From an uncultured Pseudomonadota bacterium (lineage in GTDB: Bacteria; Pseudomonadota; Alphaproteobacteria; Rs-D84): a stretch of DNA of 50,842 nt. Where the stretch lies: positions 1-50,842 of the forward strand of contig CADBBQ010000003.1 in the NCBI GenBank assembly GCA_902793005.1, given 5' to 3'. Of the stretch, positions 31,616-39,503 are shown piece after piece (position 1 is the stretch's first letter; each line of letters opens with the position of its first letter). A program made the translations under genes and the position numbers. The notes beneath the pieces are model-generated. The model saw only the letters and a list, made by a program, of their open reading frames with translations. It was not told the DNA's origin and did no database searches.

Positions 31616-32221
31616 TTACCAAGTTGGTGCGTGATCGCCTTCTTTGACGATTGGTTGTTCATCTTCCCACACGGACAAACCTGTTTTCAAATCGGTTAAT
31701 GTCAATTGCAGGTAATATTCTACGCGTGTATCAACCGACGAAAACCACCCGGATTGTATTTTCAAATTGCGTTGCAACATTTTGCCAGATAACGACATAT
31801 TTGGTGCAATCAATGTGCCGGTGCCGGCAAATGTTGATTGGTCATATTCGGCATTTCCGCGTGTATTACGCACGGTGTTGCTGGTTGTGTCTTCGCCCGT
31901 AAAGTTTGTTGCAATTTGTGCACGACCCGATTTCAAAATTGTTGTGCGGATTTTTTTAATCAAAATATCTGTATCAAACCGCTGCATAGTGTCGTTTTTG
32001 ATATTTGCAACCGCAATCACAGGCTTTTTAACGCCCGTCAACGCGCCACTTTTTAACATAGAATCCGTCATATTTGCCGCCGTTTTTTCCCAATCGCGAT
32101 ATTCCAATTCCATAACATCTTGCATTGTTGCAACATCGCGTTCATCGTCTAAATCGACAACGCGGGTTCCACCACACGCCGCCAATACCGCGCACAGTGC
32201 AATTGGTAATATTTTTTTCAT
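31616..32221 (-). CDS. lpoB: LpoB-like penicillin-binding-protein activator lipoprotein
   Basis: LpoB in E. coli is an outer membrane lipoprotein that reaches through peptidoglycan to activate PBP1B. The 201-residue protein has a lipobox 'VLAACGG' (Cys 16). A short linker follows, and then the LpoB/COG3417 domain with 'PVIAVANIKNDTMQRFDTDILIKKIRTTILKSGRAQIA' and the late 'YYLQLTLTDLKTGLSVWEDEQPIVK' strands. It is the last gene of the coupling protein-COG3014-lpoB operon, 14 bases after COG3014, with GGAG before ATG. Confidence 0.85.
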   Translation of the reverse strand: MKKILPIALCAVLAACGGTRVVDLDDERDVATMQDVMELEYRDWEKTAANMTDSMLKSGALTGVKKPVIAVANIKNDTMQRFDTDILIKKIRTTILKSGRAQIATNFTGEDTTSNTVRNTRGNAEYDQSTFAGTGTLIAPNMSLSGKMLQRNLKIQSGWFSSVDTRVEYYLQLTLTDLKTGLSVWEDEQPIVKEGDHAPTW

Positions 32222-32235
32222 TTTTTCTCCTTTGT

Positions 32236-33495
32236 TTATATTTTGAATATATGTACAACCGGGGTGCCACCCATCAATCGTACATAAATTAAATAGTTCC
32301 CAGATTTTGGTAATTTTACATCCTGACCAAATATAGCACCCAATTTTGAATCAATCAAGTTTGCTGTATTTAATCGTATAACCTGTATTTTTTCCGGTAA
32401 TGTCACCCAAGAACGCACTTCGGCATTGGTGGTTGATATTGAAAATAATGTCGATGCCAATCCGATTAAATCGGCATATGGGCTGTCGGAATTATGTGCG
32501 GCAACCTGGGCCACTGTGCGCGATACCGCCGACCCCCACGCGCGCAGTGCGTCATTTATTCTGTATTCGTTAAATTCGGTCATAAACATTGCATTAACAT
32601 CGGCCAAATCTTGTGCGCCGGGAACGGAAACTTTGCTGTTTCCAAATACGGGTTCTGCGATTGCAATTGCCGGCACAATAACACCATTGCCCGTTATTAC
32701 CGGCAAAGATATTGTTTCTTCGCGCAACATTGGTGCAAACCCAGATTCAATGAAAATCCAGGTTGTATTATTTGGTTTTGATTTTTTTTCGGCCAATTTT
32801 AAATCTGTCGCAATAAAAGAATTTTTCGGTGCCATACCAACCGCGCGTTTTAAATATGTTTCGGCGTCCATATAATCGCCGGCATTTAAAAACCAAATTC
32901 CAGACAAATACATCAACGCCGGATTCATAATGTCACGATATGCGCCCCAGGTTGCATTTTGTTTTTGCAGTGTATCAAACAACTCTTTGTTTTCATCTGT
33001 TATGCGTGATTGATTTTTTTCAACCATATCGGCATATGCGCGCGACATATCTTGTTGCCGTGCATAAGATTGATTGATAATTACGCGCACATCATCGCGG
33101 CGATTTTCGCCAATTGCATCCCATATCTGATAATATGACACGAACAAAGAATCCATCATACTGGGTTTGTATTCTGCGGCCAATCCGCCACCCAAAAACA
33201 TCTTTGTCTCGCGCAGGATACTGCCCCCGGTTGTGTCGTATTTGCGTCGATTAAATTCTTCAAATGCATCGTCGCTGGCTTTGTAATTTTTATCTTGGAA
33301 ATTTGCCAGTCCCGTCATCATTAATTGCAAACTGTCCTGGGATTTAATATCGGCCCCAGACGAATATTGTTCCGCCGCCGCGACGAAATTATTATTTGCA
33401 AAACCATTGCGCAAATCAGTCAATTCACCGGTGGCAATTGCGGCGCATCCATTTAACGCAACCAGGGCAATAAAAGCAAATACCAATCTAAACAT
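32236..33495 (-). CDS. COG3014-family lipoprotein
   Basis: The 419-residue protein has a lipobox 'ALNGC' (Cys 17). TPR-like helices follow ('AEQYSSGADIKSQDSLQLMMTGLANFQDKNYKASDDAFEEF'), and then a C-terminal beta-rich part ending 'YLIYVRLMGGTPVVHIF'. Genes of this uncharacterised family are commonly next to lpoB-like genes, which suggests a shared role in peptidoglycan-synthase control; that is inference. Its ATG overlaps the stop of the coupling-protein gene by one base (TAATG). Confidence 0.75.
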   Translation of the reverse strand: MFRLVFAFIALVALNGCAAIATGELTDLRNGFANNNFVAAAEQYSSGADIKSQDSLQLMMTGLANFQDKNYKASDDAFEEFNRRKYDTTGGSILRETKMFLGGGLAAEYKPSMMDSLFVSYYQIWDAIGENRRDDVRVIINQSYARQQDMSRAYADMVEKNQSRITDENKELFDTLQKQNATWGAYRDIMNPALMYLSGIWFLNAGDYMDAETYLKRAVGMAPKNSFIATDLKLAEKKSKPNNTTWIFIESGFAPMLREETISLPVITGNGVIVPAIAIAEPVFGNSKVSVPGAQDLADVNAMFMTEFNEYRINDALRAWGSAVSRTVAQVAAHNSDSPYADLIGLASTLFSISTTNAEVRSWVTLPEKIQVIRLNTANLIDSKLGAIFGQDVKLPKSGNYLIYVRLMGGTPVVHIFKI

Positions 33496-35762
33496 TACTC
33501 AGATAAAACCCGGATAGTTTTTGTTGTTGGGTCCATAAAACGAATTTGTCCGGTGTATCCCATTGCACGACAATGCCCGGGTACCAAAAATTCCGGCATC
33601 GGCGCAGATTCACCCATATTGACCTTGGCGGCAATAGCCTTTTGAATATCGGTTTTACCCTCGAAATAAGATTCCTGGGTTGCCTCAATCGGTCTGTGAT
33701 ACCAACCTTGGTAAATAACGATTTGTTTTCCTTTGCCCAATGTCATAATATCCATTGGCGAATACAGCGGTTTTGGTGTTTTGGTTTCTTCGGTTTCTTT
33801 GCCGTCTTTGTCTTTTTTCTTTTCTTTTTTGATTTCGTCCCCAATCATCTTGGAAAATCTGTCGGCGGTTTCCGGGTCATTTTGACGCATAACGATTTTA
33901 GCCGCCGTTGTTGAAATAATTGTGGCGGCGGCATCTGCACCGTATTTTTCCTGAATCTGGTGTAAATCTTGGCCGATGATTAAATAAGAAATTTTTTGTC
34001 CGCGTCCTAAATCTGGTCCTTGGATAACGGCATCCAATTTTTGCATTTTCGGCATTTCGTCCAATACGAATAATACCGGATATGGCCCCAATTGTTTGCC
34101 ATTTGAACTGATGGCATCGGGGGTGTTTACCAATAAATAATTAGACATCAATTCAATAAATATACCGGTAATAGGATTTAATGCCTGGGCATCAACCATA
34201 TTAATTGATAAATATACCGTGACCGGTTTAACTTTGCCGTCCCTTGGGTCACGCAGGCCGCGCAAATCTTCGAAATGGAAATCGGAATGTGATGTCCGAT
34301 TACGCACCGCGGCATTACGGAATACACCCAATCCCGCCATAATCGTTGATAAAATTGACCCGCGTTCTTTGTCCGGTGTATTGGCCAGTTGTGTCAATTC
34401 CAATACCGCACGATGCGAATATGCGAACTCGGTTGCCTCGTTCACGGCGGCCTCTAACACATCTTTCATTGGGTCGGCCAGTGCAACCATTTGGTCGCCT
34501 TGTCTGCGGCGTTCTTCCATTTCGGCGGCATTTGCCAATTGTGCCGCATTTAGCCAATCCAAAATCATAGACAAAGATGCCTCGTGCCCAATCCAGGCAT
34601 CAGGGATGTTTTTCCACGTTCCAACGTGAACATAATTCATCGTGTTTAATTCGCCGCGTTGTAATAACCCCATTGCCGCATATGCGTTTGGGTTGCTGGA
34701 CATAGACAGGTAATATTCCAACAACACATTGGAATCTTCTTGGTTAAATTCGCCCGATTGTAAACGCGAATAAAAATAATCATCAGCTTTGGCGCGTTCG
34801 ATTTTAGACACAATATATTGTATAAATCCGGATAATCCCGCACGCCCAGAAATTGCCCAGTGTGGATCGGCCGACGACCCGGTTGCATCTGGCACTAAAA
34901 CCTTGCAAATTGTGTCGATATACAAATCGCGTTGTTCGGTTTCAAACGGCACGTGTTCCGGGGACAACGGATTCCACGACGGGTAAAATATCCCGCGTTC
35001 TGGGTCATCTTGCCCGGCCCAGTTCATAATGAACACCGGCCCAATCGTCGCACGATACGCAGATGTTTTTTGTTTCAATTCCGGTTTCGGGTCATTGATA
35101 ATCATAGATACATTATCACAATCAACAATCGTTGGAATAACAACACCGGTTGTTTTACCCGTTCCCGGAGGGGCGACGCACAACGCCGACAATGTTTCGT
35201 CCATCATCAAAGGTTTTGTTTTTTTGCCGTCTTTGAAATACCCCAACACCATCATAAATCCGTTAAACAGGCCCTCTTTGTTCTTAAAATGTCCCATTTT
35301 TTTAATGTCATCGGCGGTTGCCTTGCGCGAAGATTTTGAATCATAAAAATCTGTGCCGTGCGGATTAAATTCCTTGGTCAATGTATCATCCGACACGAAA
35401 TAAAATGCGATAATTGGCAACAACGGCATAATCGCCGCAAAATCAGGCCTGATAATTGCACGGATGAACCAAGACGGAACCTCGGCCACGACGGACATTC
35501 CAACCGTATGAAACGCGTTATGAAAAAACAGATTTGCCCATTGTGCAGTTGCCGGCGACCAGCCATATCGAAACATATGTTCCAACACAAACGCCAACGC
35601 AAACGCCGCGGCACAAACCAACCACATCGCCGCGTTCCAACGGAAAATCCAGAACATTTGCGCCATTGGCGCAACTTCGGCCTCTTTATACGCCGTTGAT
35701 TTAAAAATGTTCAGGCCCTTGGACGACCCGCCCGCAGATAAAATATTGAATTTCTCAGCCAT
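33495..35762 (-). CDS. VirD4/TraG-type type IV secretion coupling ATPase
   Basis: The 755-residue protein has two N-terminal membrane segments (about 38-63 and 105-124). A large T4CP ATPase domain follows: Walker A 'APPGTGKTT' (197-205), 'DPKPELKQKTSAYRA', 'NPLSPEH', Walker B 'PVLFVLDEMPKM', then 'LIIGQDLHQIQEKYG' and 'TAAKIVMRQNDPETADRFSKMIGD', all typical of VirD4/TraG. Such ATPases deliver substrates to type IV secretion channels. No relaxase, VirB protein or mobile-element gene is near. It is translationally coupled to the COG3014 gene. TATAAT (35777-35772, minus strand) lies 9 bases before ATG, so the message has almost no leader. Confidence 0.9.
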   Translation of the reverse strand: MAEKFNILSAGGSSKGLNIFKSTAYKEAEVAPMAQMFWIFRWNAAMWLVCAAAFALAFVLEHMFRYGWSPATAQWANLFFHNAFHTVGMSVVAEVPSWFIRAIIRPDFAAIMPLLPIIAFYFVSDDTLTKEFNPHGTDFYDSKSSRKATADDIKKMGHFKNKEGLFNGFMMVLGYFKDGKKTKPLMMDETLSALCVAPPGTGKTTGVVIPTIVDCDNVSMIINDPKPELKQKTSAYRATIGPVFIMNWAGQDDPERGIFYPSWNPLSPEHVPFETEQRDLYIDTICKVLVPDATGSSADPHWAISGRAGLSGFIQYIVSKIERAKADDYFYSRLQSGEFNQEDSNVLLEYYLSMSSNPNAYAAMGLLQRGELNTMNYVHVGTWKNIPDAWIGHEASLSMILDWLNAAQLANAAEMEERRRQGDQMVALADPMKDVLEAAVNEATEFAYSHRAVLELTQLANTPDKERGSILSTIMAGLGVFRNAAVRNRTSHSDFHFEDLRGLRDPRDGKVKPVTVYLSINMVDAQALNPITGIFIELMSNYLLVNTPDAISSNGKQLGPYPVLFVLDEMPKMQKLDAVIQGPDLGRGQKISYLIIGQDLHQIQEKYGADAAATIISTTAAKIVMRQNDPETADRFSKMIGDEIKKEKKKDKDGKETEETKTPKPLYSPMDIMTLGKGKQIVIYQGWYHRPIEATQESYFEGKTDIQKAIAAKVNMGESAPMPEFLVPGHCRAMGYTGQIRFMDPTTKTIRVLSE

Positions 35763-35818
35763 GGTGTTATTATTATACCAGAAAAAACCAACAAAATAAA
35801 TCAGGAAATAAAAAAAAT

Positions 35819-36475
35819 ATGAAAAACATACCCCGGATTTTTATCGGTAAAAATATTGCGCCCGGCGACAAAATTGCGATTGAAAAATCGGTGTCGCACT
35901 ATTTGACACACGTTATGCGTCGTAATGATTGTTTGGCGTTTGGTGATGGACACGAATATGTGGCAAATTTATCAGATGACGGCAAATTTTTAATTGTTGG
36001 TAATCAAACATCGCACATCGACCCATCAAATGATATAACGCTGTATTTTGCACCGATAAAAAAGACGGACGATTTGTTAAATATGGCAACCCAAATGGGG
36101 GTGGGGCGGTTTGCGCCTGTTATAACAGAACGCACGGTTGCAAATCATATAAACTGGGAACGTATGAAAAAAATAGTGGCCGAGGCCGCCGAACAATCCA
36201 ATCGTAATTCTGTGCCTGAAATCGCAACGCCGATTAAATTTGCCGATTTGCCATTTTCGGATTTGGTTTTTGCCGACGAACGTGCGGCATACGGCGCGGA
36301 TTTACCACGTGAAATTGATGGTGCAAAAAATATTCTTATCGGGCCCGAGGGCGGATTTTCCGATACTGAATTTTCTGCGCTGGACGCTGGTGGTGCGCGC
36401 GGAATATCATTGGGTAAAACAATTTTACGCGCTGAATTGGCGGGCGTGGTGGCAATATCACGGGTGGCAAAATGA
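35819..36475 (+). CDS. rsmE: 16S rRNA (uracil1498-N3)-methyltransferase RsmE
   Basis: RsmE methylates U1498 of 16S rRNA using SAM and has a SPOUT (trefoil-knot) fold. The 218-residue protein has a short N-terminal PUA-like domain ('SHYLTHVMRRNDCLAFGDG'). The conserved 'GVGRFAPVITERTV', 'EAAEQSNRNSVPEI', 'LIGPEGGFSDTEF' and 'SLGKTILRAELAGV' follow, the last two forming the SAM knot. It is about 25 residues shorter than typical homologues. The next gene begins inside its stop codon (ATGA). Confidence 0.95.
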   Translation: MKNIPRIFIGKNIAPGDKIAIEKSVSHYLTHVMRRNDCLAFGDGHEYVANLSDDGKFLIVGNQTSHIDPSNDITLYFAPIKKTDDLLNMATQMGVGRFAPVITERTVANHINWERMKKIVAEAAEQSNRNSVPEIATPIKFADLPFSDLVFADERAAYGADLPREIDGAKNILIGPEGGFSDTEFSALDAGGARGISLGKTILRAELAGVVAISRVAK

Positions 36476-37173
36476 CAAAACAAAGAATTGCAAAATTTAT
36501 CGCCGCATCCGGTATTGCATCCAGGCGTGATGCCGAAAAATTGATATTGTCTGGGGTGGTGGCGGTAAATGGTGAAACAATAACAACGCCGGCAATGACG
36601 ATTGATGATGAATCTGATACGGTCACGATAAACGGTAAAAAAATACAATCTAATAAAAACACAGAATTGTATATTTTTAATAAACCAATAAATGTTATGA
36701 CGACTGCACACGACCCAATGGGACGCACAACGATTTACGATATATTACCGGACGAGTACAAACATTTGCGGTATGTTGGACGATTAGATTATAAAACAAC
36801 TGGGTTGTTATTATTGACCAATGATGGGGATTTGGTACAAAAATTATCATTACCGTCTAGTAATATTCCACGCACATACATTGCGCGCGTTGGTGGAACA
36901 AAATATGATTTAGATATTGCGCGTCGTGGTGCAGCGGTTGATGGGATTCATTATCGTCCAATGGAAATAACCGAAATTGGAAAAAACAAATTGCGTATCA
37001 CAGTTACCGAGGGTAAAAAGAACGAAATCAGAATTGTTTTACGTGCGTGCGGTGCACCGGTTCAAAAATTACATCGTGAATCATTTGGAAATTTACATCT
37101 GGGAAATTTGGTATCTGGAAAAATTGAAAAAGTACATCAGAAAGATATTGACCTGCTTTTGAAAACTCTTTAA
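36472..37173 (+). CDS. RsuA/RluB-family rRNA pseudouridine synthase
   Basis: The 233-residue protein starts with an S4 RNA-binding domain ('RIAKFIAASGIASRRDAEKLI', 4-24). The pseudouridine synthase domain has the catalytic-Asp motif 'YVGRLDYKTTGLLLLTNDG' (about 100-118), and 'TVTEGKKNEIRIVLRACGAPVQKLHRESFGNL' near the end fits the RsuA/RluB/RluE group. Whether the target is 16S (RsuA-like) or 23S (RluB-like) cannot be decided; the short size and lack of a long C-terminal tail leave both open. It is coupled to rsmE by a 4-base overlap. Confidence 0.9.
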   Translation: MTKQRIAKFIAASGIASRRDAEKLILSGVVAVNGETITTPAMTIDDESDTVTINGKKIQSNKNTELYIFNKPINVMTTAHDPMGRTTIYDILPDEYKHLRYVGRLDYKTTGLLLLTNDGDLVQKLSLPSSNIPRTYIARVGGTKYDLDIARRGAAVDGIHYRPMEITEIGKNKLRITVTEGKKNEIRIVLRACGAPVQKLHRESFGNLHLGNLVSGKIEKVHQKDIDLLLKTL

Positions 37174-37212
37174 TATTACTTATAAAGAGAAAGAACCAAA
37201 GGGGGGAATCCA

Positions 37213-38232
37213 ATGCGTAAAACACCACAAAAAACAAAACCAACAAATGCGACGCACACGGCGAATACCGGGTGGTCTGCGCCAATTTATGTATATTGGT
37301 TTATAATTTTATTTTTCATTGCTGCGACATTTTATATTTTGGGACGCAGCCACGGTATGATTCATAATCCGGCCACATTGAACGAAGAAATTTTGATGCA
37401 GGCAAACGATTATTTCAATTCTGGCAAAGAAAAATTAAACGCCGGCGATATCGAGGGTGCAATTGCGGATTTGACCGCGGTTGTGGATTCTGGTGCGGTA
37501 TCAAATACGGCATACATCGCCCGTGGCGAGGCTTATATGTTATTGGGCGATTATAAAAAGGCTTTGTCTGATTTTAATTCCGCGATTGAACACGATGCGA
37601 CAAATGTTTTGGCTTTTTATGACAAGGCTTTGTTGGAAATGCGTTTGGAAGATTACGATGCCGCGATGATTGATATCAACAATGCGTTGGTTGTTGCGGC
37701 AACATCTGAAAATTCATCTGTGCCGATGCGTGATTTGTATGCGCGTCGTGGCCAATTGAATTTATGGTTGAAAAATTGGGATGGTGCAATTGCCGATTAT
37801 ACAAATTCTTTGTCGCATCCCGATGGCACGGTATCACCAAATGTTTATGCCGAACGGGCCGAGGCCTATACCGCCCGCGGTGATTATGCCGACGCAATTG
37901 CCGATTATGCATCCGCAATGCAGGTTATCAAGGAACAATTGAACGGCATTACCGATGTTGATTTGGGTGAAAAATTGTCGCGCGATGTTATGTTGTACAC
38001 GGAAAAAAGTGCGGCGTTATACCTGAAATTGGGTAATAAAGAGGCGGCCCTGACAAATTTACAGGGTGCATTGCAAATCGCGACAGCGTTAAATGATACG
38101 GATACGGTGGAACATCTGAATAAATTGGTATCTGATTTACAAGATTCAATAAATTCTGATAATGCATCTAAATCCGGTCAAACGGTCACAATGGACCAAG
38201 TCACTATGGCGACACCGGACGCGGCAAAATAA
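37213..38232 (+). CDS. Membrane-anchored TPR protein
   Basis: The 339-residue protein has a cytoplasmic N-terminal tail, one membrane helix (about 24-44) and four to five TPR units (about 62-270), such as 'NSGKEKLNAGDIEGAIADLTAVVDSG', 'GEAYMLLGDYKKALSDFNSAIEHD' and 'AEAYTARGDYADAIADYASAMQV'. A Ser/Thr-rich tail ends the chain. TPRs bind partner proteins; the partner is unknown. A strong GGGGGG Shine-Dalgarno region precedes ATG. It follows the pseudouridine synthase by 39 bases and is closed by a terminator. Confidence 0.85.
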   Translation: MRKTPQKTKPTNATHTANTGWSAPIYVYWFIILFFIAATFYILGRSHGMIHNPATLNEEILMQANDYFNSGKEKLNAGDIEGAIADLTAVVDSGAVSNTAYIARGEAYMLLGDYKKALSDFNSAIEHDATNVLAFYDKALLEMRLEDYDAAMIDINNALVVAATSENSSVPMRDLYARRGQLNLWLKNWDGAIADYTNSLSHPDGTVSPNVYAERAEAYTARGDYADAIADYASAMQVIKEQLNGITDVDLGEKLSRDVMLYTEKSAALYLKLGNKEAALTNLQGALQIATALNDTDTVEHLNKLVSDLQDSINSDNASKSGQTVTMDQVTMATPDAAK

Positions 38233-38256
38233 TATTGCACGCATTTGGATTCTTTC

Positions 38257-38290
38257 AAAAAATCACACCGAAATTTGGTGTGATTTTTTT
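38257..38290 (+). terminator. Terminator of the rsmE-TPR unit
   Basis: A 9-bp stem AATCACACC/GGTGTGATT with loop GAAATTT, extended by A and T runs, lies 28 bases after the TPR stop. Confidence 0.82.
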
Positions 38291-38314
38291 ATATAAACAT
38301 CGTGTCAAAGTATA

Positions 38315-38340
38315 AAAACGCCGCCCAAAACTGGGCGGTG
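38315..38340 (-). terminator. Terminator of the cysS-rpsO series
   Basis: A 7-bp stem CCGCCCA/TGGGCGG with an AAAC loop is followed on the minus strand by CGTTTTT. It lies 10 bases beyond the rpsO stop. Confidence 0.75.
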
Positions 38341-38348
38341 GAAAATTG

Positions 38349-38621
38349 TTATTTACGCAAACCTAATTTTTTAATCAGTTCTTCGTAATCTTTTTCATTG
38401 CGGCGTTTGATATATGCCAACAATTTTTTACGACGGTTAACCATCAATAACAAACCGCGTTTGCTGTGTTCGTCTTTGTGGTTGTTTTTCATATGTTCCG
38501 TCAAATTGCGAATACGTTCGGTCAAAACCGCAACCTGGGATGCGGCACTGCCACCGTTATCGGCATCAGATGTTTTGAACGCGTTAATTAATTCTGTTTT
38601 TTTTGCTTTTGTAATGGACAT
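38349..38621 (-). CDS. rpsO: 30S ribosomal protein S15
   Basis: S15 is a primary 16S rRNA-binding protein of the platform. The 90-residue length is canonical, with 'DNGGSAASQVAVLTERIRNLTEHMKNNHKDEHSKRGLL'-type core residues (about 20-60) and the terminal 'YEELIKKLGLRK'. It follows truB by 12 bases, the common order truB-rpsO, but pnp is not downstream. Confidence 0.97.
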   Translation of the reverse strand: MSITKAKKTELINAFKTSDADNGGSAASQVAVLTERIRNLTEHMKNNHKDEHSKRGLLLMVNRRKKLLAYIKRRNEKDYEELIKKLGLRK

Positions 38622-38633
38622 TACATTTTTCCT

Positions 38634-39503
38634 TTATATTGTGCGTTTTGGACGCAGTTGTTTATTGTTTACAACACCAATTCCAACAAAGTTCGAACCA
38701 TTATAAACCCGAACCATTGTATCCGGCATTGCGACCCGGATGAATCCACCGTGTTTGTATAATTCGGTGTCCATCACCCCCAGATTTAAAACCGGAATGT
38801 CCCCCAGTCCTAAATCAATCGGCATCAGAAATTTCCCGATGTCCGCCCCATTATTATACAGATTTTCCAAAAAATCAAGTCTGACGGCGTTTTTTATATC
38901 AAACCCGTTTGTATATGTTCGGCGAATCATATCGACCGACGCAATTGCACCGCATTTTTTTGCGATATCACGCGCCAATGAACGAACATATGTACCAGTA
39001 CTGCATCGAACCGAAAAAGTCCACGATGCGCCATTAAAACCGTTGTATTGCATATCGTAAATATGTACCGGCCGGGCCGGCAATTCAATATCCACGCCAC
39101 GGCGTGCCATTTTATATGCGCGCGCGCCATTGATGTGAACAGCACTGTATTTCGGTGGAATTTGCATAATATCGCCAATTAAATCGCCCACCACCGCACG
39201 AATTTGGTCATCTGTTGGGATTATATCATTACGCGCGATAATATCGCCAGTTGTGTCAATTGTGTCTGTTTCAATGCCAAATTTTAATGAAAACAGGTAT
39301 TCTTTTTCGCCCGAATTTAATTCGGTCACAAACGGAATCATTTTCGTGGCGTCCCCCAACGCAATCGGCAAAACCCCGGTTGCCATCGGGTCCAATGTTC
39401 CAATATGCCCAAATTTTTTGATGTTAAACAAACGCGCCACGCGTGCGCCGGCACTGCGACTGAAAACGCCAGAATCTTTATCTAAAATAATCCATCCAGA
39501 CAT
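38634..39503 (-). CDS. truB: tRNA pseudouridine-55 synthase TruB
   Basis: TruB makes pseudouridine 55 in the T-loop of all elongator tRNAs. The 289-residue protein begins 'SGWIILDKDSGVFSRSAGARVARLF' and has the catalytic motif 'GHIGTLDPMATGVLPIALG' (Asp near 38). 'QIPPKYSAVHINGARAYKMARRG' and 'CSTGTYVRSLARDIAKKCG' follow, with a PUA-like C terminus. Its start overlaps the mutS stop by one base (TAATG). Confidence 0.96.
   Translation of the reverse strand: MSGWIILDKDSGVFSRSAGARVARLFNIKKFGHIGTLDPMATGVLPIALGDATKMIPFVTELNSGEKEYLFSLKFGIETDTIDTTGDIIARNDIIPTDDQIRAVVGDLIGDIMQIPPKYSAVHINGARAYKMARRGVDIELPARPVHIYDMQYNGFNGASWTFSVRCSTGTYVRSLARDIAKKCGAIASVDMIRRTYTNGFDIKNAVRLDFLENLYNNGADIGKFLMPIDLGLGDIPVLNLGVMDTELYKHGGFIRVAMPDTMVRVYNGSNFVGIGVVNNKQLRPKRTI

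Noticed and set aside
33495..35762. Integrated conjugative element
   Set aside because: The coupling protein alone is not enough: no relaxase, VirB/Trb proteins, integrase or att repeats are present and the surrounding genes are housekeeping.
36302..36311. CCACGTGAAA as a parS site
   Set aside because: It lies inside the rsmE coding sequence and only one half-site matches.
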